Shown: positions 59,160-64,000 of the stretch, piece after piece
Position numbering within the stretch: the first letter of the stretch is position 1
Layout of the letters: the number at the start of each line of letters is the position of its first letter
The notes under the pieces: generated by a model
Databases searched by the model: none
Seen by the model: only the letters and a program-made list of their open reading frames with translations
What the model was told of the DNA's origin: nothing
DNA from: Serinus canaria
Taxonomy: Eukaryota; Chordata; Aves; Passeriformes; Fringillidae
Length of the DNA stretch: 64,000 nucleotides
Direction of reading: 5' to 3'
Assembly (NCBI RefSeq): GCF_022539315.1
Contig: NC_066313.1
Span: 21,241,059-21,305,058, forward strand
Translations under genes and position numbers: made by a program

Positions 59160-59460
59160 TTTTTAAATAAAAAAAAATAAGCGATGAATAGATCGGCTAA
59201 TCCCGGGAAACCTTGAGAATATAGAGCAGCGTCTGTGGAGCCTCCCTTTTTTCTTTTCTTTTTTTTAATTTTCCTTTCTTTAATTTCGCTGCAGCACGTA
59301 TAATCAATTATGGCTTGAATTGGGGATAAGGGGAGGGAAAGTACTTCAATTCATAAATCAATTTTATACGGTCATCAGTCAGGTTGTGAATGCAAATACC
59401 TCTGTCGGTTTAGGTTATTCAGAATTAATTGACTCCCACCGGGCTGGACTGCAGATGGAG
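59160..59460. promoter_or_regulatory. Candidate developmental enhancer (homeodomain/POU rich)
   Basis: Within 300 bases of AT-rich unique sequence lie a bicoid-class site TAATCCC (59200-59206), a paired-type TAATCAATTA (59301-59310), an octamer ATGCAAAT (59390-59397) and AATTAATTGA (about 59423-59432). The density of intact, complex sites is typical of conserved vertebrate enhancers. Confidence 0.45.
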
Positions 59461-59582
59461 AGAAGCTTTCTCACAAAGTCTGCTCAGGCTCAGCATGGGG
59501 GCAGGCAGGCGGGCTGGCTTCCTCCTCCTCCTCTTCCTCCTCTTTCCTCTCCTGGAGTATACTGTTGGCGTTGAGGAGAGTT

Positions 59583-59603
59583 TTGTGTGTGTGTGTGTGT
59601 GTC
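59583..59603. repeat. (GT)n microsatellite
   Basis: About ten GT dinucleotides follow GAGAGTTTT. It is a simple repeat and could be length-variable. Confidence 0.9.
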
Positions 59604-62600
59604 CTCTCTGTGAGAGGGAGAGATCCTTGAAGAAAGAAAGGGATATGCAAAGATTAAAGTCACTAGCCCCCTCTTCAGCCCTGGCCTGTGCAGACACTTT
59701 TATGTGATTAGGATTGCTTTGCTTTCAAGGGTTTGCTTTTAAGCCTTGAGCTTCTCTTGAACTTCTCCAATAAGAAAACAAACAGTGTCAAAGCCTCCCC
59801 TGTGCCTGGAATTCGAGCTCGAGTTGTGCCATTAAAAAGCCACTTTGCTACTGGGACTTTGGCATCTGAGTCACTGTTTCAAAGCCAGTCTGGGGCAGGA
59901 GAGATCGAAAGTCATTAAACATCTAGTGGTTGTTTTGGTGGCCTATTGAGAAATAAAGTTTGGAGGGTTTCAGGGCCACCGGGAGGACACAGAACAAATG
60001 CTGCCACCTGAATCCTCCCTCCTTCTCCTGTACCTTCTCTCCAAGGCCTGCATGGCTGAAATATCTGGCAAGTGGGGGCTGATGGAGAAACCCCAAAGGA
60101 TGGGTTTTCTGGAGGGTGAAGAAGGCTGTAACCTGCAGCCCCTCTTTTCCTCCCCCATTAGTACTGTGCCAGGTCAGCACACGTTCTGGGCTGAGCAGCA
60201 GGGCAGAGCTGGCAGTGCACTACAGAGGGGGCTCTCTCAATTTCCTCACACACACCCTCACACCCCAGTCCTCTTATGGGACTGCACTCAGCCTGGAGCC
60301 TGTCACCCCACGTGGTACCTCAGGGCTATCACTCCACTCCTCTCCTGGCCCCATGACCCCTTCCCTCCTCCCTGGCCGGCTCCCTTTGTCTCACTGGTTT
60401 GCTGATGCCGTGAGTTACCCCACACAAGGGACAGTTCTGGTTTTTGCATGGTCTCGCCAGCCAGTCCAGGCCTCAGACTGGCTGGCATGTCCACCACATC
60501 AGCCACATCAGCCACTGGATATTTGTGTCTGGTGTGCTCCTTCCCAGACTGATGGAATGGGTGGGGAACACCACTTCATGACACCCCCTGGGAAAGATAA
60601 TTGGTATTAAAACCCAGGTACACCCCTCTTTGTTTTGGCTTGTCACACCTGGGCTTTTTCAGACCAGGACATATCAGCATCAAACTGCAGGAGATCATCC
60701 AGAGAAGGAGGCCATCAGACATGCATCAGTAGATACCTAACTATGAGATCAATTACCAAACTCAGAGTATGTAACCCTGTTTTCTGCCTGGGGAAACTGA
60801 GGCACAGATAAAGCTGTGGCTCAATCCAAAGCATCCTACTTTTAAAAGTGGCATAGCTGGGAATAAAGCCTAGGTCCTATTGTCTGCGCTCTTGTAATGG
60901 TGTACACCAGGACTCAGACAGCAGGCCACCGGAGCTGAAGACGTGGGGCACGTCCATGCCCTCTGCTGTACAATGGGCTAAGTACATCAGGTTTCAGCGG
61001 GGCTGGAGGCACTGGCACATGAGTTGAGTGCTGGAGATGACCCAGTGGAGCTGATCCCCACAATGCCATGGAAACAATAGGTCAGAAATACAAAAAGCTC
61101 AGAAGAGGTTGTGGAGGCAGCAATAACTGGAGAGGAAGCTTGGCTATGCTTAAAGCACCCCAGGAGGAGGAGGAGGAGGAGGCTGCAAAGGAAGATGAAA
61201 GGAGCTGTCTGTAGCTGTCTGCAGTTAAGTGGGGAGGTGGGAAACGGCTTTGCAGTTCTTCAGCAGGAAGCGTGGGGAGTAGGTCTTGGCAAAGGGAAGC
61301 AAAAGGGAGAAGCAGAACAAAAGAGCCATGCAACTTCCACTCAATGCTTACCTCCATTTTGGGCAAATCTACTATTTGAACAGCAACCAAAGAGCCAGGT
61401 GCTTTGGATGGTCTTCTACAAGGCTCTGCCAACTTCACAGCACCCCTCAGCTGCAAAATTCTCCACTAATTTTCACAAATGTAATTTTGTCAAAGCCCCT
61501 TCCCACAGCCCACTCAGCCCTCTCTGCCTCTGCTGCAGTCACGGGCACTCCTACACACACCATCCTGCCACCCCATTTCCCTTCAGTGCTTCCCCTTCAT
61601 GATACACACTGTGGACAGTCAATGATGAGAATACGAATGCCCTGAATTCCTCATCCTGTATTTTTTGAAATGAACTTGGCCCATAGTCTAGAGAAGGTAA
61701 ACATGGGATTGTTAGCTCCAGCAACAACCTGGAAGCCTTAGGGAATTTACTACCCCTGCCACAGCCGAAGTACAACCCATTAGGAAGGATGGGCCTTGTA
61801 TTTGCAAGCCTGTCAATTCTTTCACACTGAAAATGAGAATTACTCAGATGAATCAGGCTCTCTTCTGCTGAAGCTGTTGCACCTTGTAGATTTACCATGG
61901 CCAGCATGTGGTCTCTGCTGCACTTTCTCCATATGGCAGTGCCAGGGGGATGTCCTGCTCTGGAGCTGGTGGTGACTGGGAGCACGGGATGGGAGCATAT
62001 TGTATGTTTTGTGCATGGTGTGGGAGCACCAAAAAGCTTTTGCCAGATGGCTCTTCACATGTGAACCCTGTGCTCCCTCTTCCTGTGACAAGCACCAGGA
62101 AATCCATGCATTAGATAAAAAAGTGTCATGATGGCCTTCTGCACATCCAAGTCCCATCCACCCATCAGCCTGACAGTAACCAGGTCTGACTCTTGCTAAA
62201 CACAGGTCCCTGTGGCCAAAAGCTGTAATCTGTGCTGCCTCTGCTAAGCTTTGTCTAAATTCCCTGCTGAATATTCCTGAGAAGATCTGCTTGGTGTTCA
62301 TCTGGTTGGAAAGCAGTTAAAAAAAAAAAAAAAACAAACACCCTTTGGGATCTTCCAGCAAATCCATAATATGTGAGAATTAACCTATTTTTAATGCACT
62401 GCCTGCTTTCCCCACACTCCCTCGCTGGCTGGAGTCTGGTTCATCTTTCAGAGTTGAACAATGCTTCGTGTGTTTCTGTTTGCTCAACATTTAGAGGGGA
62501 GGCCTTCCTCTCTTCAGTGCTTTCTTAGCATTTTTAAATCATGTTTATAAAGTCAAATACCTAAGTGACCAAAACAGCAGCAAGAACTGCTTCTCTCCTC

Positions 62601-62950
62601 TGCAGGGTACTGAAATCTCCTCTTGAAGTCAATGGGGAGGGCCATGCTCTGCTGAAATCTTGATCAGAGCTGGAGCTTTAGCAGAGGGGAGGAGTGAGAC
62701 CCTCGCTTTACTACACAGCTCCTTTCACAGAGGCCCGGGGAAGGAGGGGGGGGGGGTCGGTGGTGGAATCTTTACACCCATGGTGGGACTTCTGAAGAAT
62801 TTACAGTCATCTTTCCTAGAGACACTAAAGATTTTATAGCCTTGGTACCAGTGGTTACAATGCTCTATGGAGCACAGAGCTGAGTGTATGCCAGGGACCC
62901 CTTCATCTCACCAGAGGCTGGAAGGTGGCCAGGGGCTTCACATGGGGAAG
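59604..62950. other. Gene-poor stretch
   Basis: No recognised gene. It holds a MIR-like relic near 60775-60910, an A-rich run at about 62320-62335 and an 11-base G run at 62746-62756. Confidence 0.4.
60775..60910 (+). mobile_element. MIR-like SINE relic
   Basis: GGGGAAACTGAGGCACAGA, then 'agtggcatagctgggaataaagcctaggtcct' and a tail 'gctcttgtaatggtgtacacca' follow the order of MIR-family SINEs. Divergence is high but the first 19 bases match closely. Confidence 0.65.
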
Positions 62951-62954
62951 TTTA

Positions 62955-63300
62955 TTTCAGAGAGAGAAGGGAGTGAGGAAGCGGGAGGGAGAGAAGAGGG
63001 GAGAGAGGCCGAGCAGAGGGGGAGAGGGAAGGGAAAACAAAAGCATGTGAGATTGGAGAGTGAGGGAAAGAGGCAGGATGGAGAGCAAGGGTGGGAGAGC
63101 AGAGGGAAGCAAAGAAATGAGAGGATGCCAGTGTGGGAGGAATAAGAGAAGAGACCTAGAAAGGAGGAACAGAAGGGAGAAATGAAAGGGAGGGAGAAAA
63201 ACATTTTAGAAGTGGCAGAAAGAGGAAACATGAGACGAAGGAATAACAGAAAAGGAGTCAGAAAGAGGGAAAGGAAGAAATAGGAAATATGAGTAAAGTT
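62955..63300 (+). repeat. Long purine-rich (GA) tract
   Basis: About 340 bases are overwhelmingly A and G with few pyrimidine interruptions. The reverse strand is correspondingly pyrimidine-rich and creates spurious open frames. Such tracts can form triplex DNA. Confidence 0.85.
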
Positions 63301-64000
63301 AGCAAAACAGGTCCGGAGAATAGGTGCAAGGGGGAGGCTCAGAAGCACCTAGAGCCCAGTCCCCCAGACAAACCCAGCACAGAAAATGAGGCTTTGAGTG
63401 AGTGTCCCCATTCTTCTGCCAAGTCTTTAAACTGAGAGATGACCCAGGGAGCGCTTCTGCATACCCAGTTCTGCACAGACCGGCACACCCAGGGTCCTCT
63501 TGGGCAGATATTCACAAAAATGAATGTGCATCTATATATGCATGTGTGTGTATGTGCATGAGCATGTACCCTTACACATATGTCAGATACCCAATGCTAT
63601 GACATCCATGCTTTCCCTCCTTTCACAACGCTGTGCACCTGCTATGCACATGCAGATTTTCCCTGTGCCTTCACCTGCCTCCACAGCCATCCACACACCC
63701 AGCCTGAGCTCCCCTCACTCCTCGGCTGGCTGCAAAACAAGGCTTACACTTTGTGAAAAATGCTGAGGTTTGGCTGTTTGGGTTCATTCCATGCTGGGGA
63801 GAAAATGAGCCTTTAAGATGTTGGTTGTTCTTATTTTTTTTCTTTTTTTCTTTTTTTTCATGAGGGGAATAAAAAAATCAGACAGAAAAATGAAGTCAGC
63901 AAGTGCTCCCCCCAGAACATGAAACATAGACATACATTTAAGAAATGGTTTCTCTGATCTGGTGGTCTGTGAATGTAGATTTAATGACAATTGTGGTGGT
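63301..64000. other. Right edge, no recognised gene
   Basis: I see no coding potential. A short ATGTGTGTGTATGTGCATG-type stretch lies near 63540-63560 and a T-rich run lies at about 63830-63860. Confidence 0.4.

Noticed and set aside
59488..59580. MGAGRRAGFLLLLFLLFPLL, a signal-peptide-like start
   Set aside because: The hydrophobic run comes from a CTCCTCCTC-type simple repeat, the frame then runs into a (GT)n repeat, and no good splice donor follows.
1..64000. tRNA, rRNA, CRISPR or bacterial-type operon features
   Set aside because: None seen; the window is vertebrate nuclear DNA with introns and LINE and LTR repeats.

Overview
The window reads as nuclear DNA of a bird, probably a songbird. 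It has spliced vertebrate genes with CpG-rich promoters, several 3'-truncated CR1 LINEs with the avian-type 3' end, and solo LTRs resembling songbird endogenous retroviruses. The bird call rests on repeat style and protein similarity recalled from memory; no database was searched.

Three protein genes lie in the left 29 kb. TAF13 (+, 3281-5460, 4 exons) is a TFIID histone-fold subunit of 124 residues. NEPRO (-, 11904-6540, 9 exons) is a nucleolar protein linked to neural progenitor maintenance and RNase MRP. It is tail to tail with TAF13, and its promoter is the CpG-rich patch at about 11.4-12.1 kb. A third gene (+, 13274-29029, 14 coding exons) encodes a short SPIRE-family actin nucleator of about 530 residues. 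It has a KIND domain, two WH2-like segments, a myosin V-binding-like motif, a SPIRE-box-like helix and a C-terminal FYVE-type zinc finger with all eight cysteines.

The most notable feature is the start of the SPIRE-like gene. Its ATG lies 15 bases after the AATAAA of a truncated retroviral LTR that carries a TATA box. The likely transcript therefore starts inside the LTR and crosses both the LTR polyadenylation signal and a two-codon upstream ORF before the KIND domain. A second LTR lies in its first intron, and another LTR lies in TAF13 intron 3.

From about 29.3 kb to the right end I find no convincing coding exon. The region holds CR1 and older L3/CR1 copies (31-33, 38-39, 42-45 kb), MIR-like SINE relics, a CTCF-like site (30.85 kb), a 107-bp two-copy tandem repeat (37.3 kb), a CpG island with a TATA box and a good splice donor (54 kb), and AT-rich segments dense in homeodomain and POU motifs that look like conserved enhancers (36.5, 54.7, 59.3 kb). 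This is the texture of a regulatory desert beside a developmental gene. In human, NEPRO is followed by such a gap and then BOC, so BOC may lie to the right; that is inference only.
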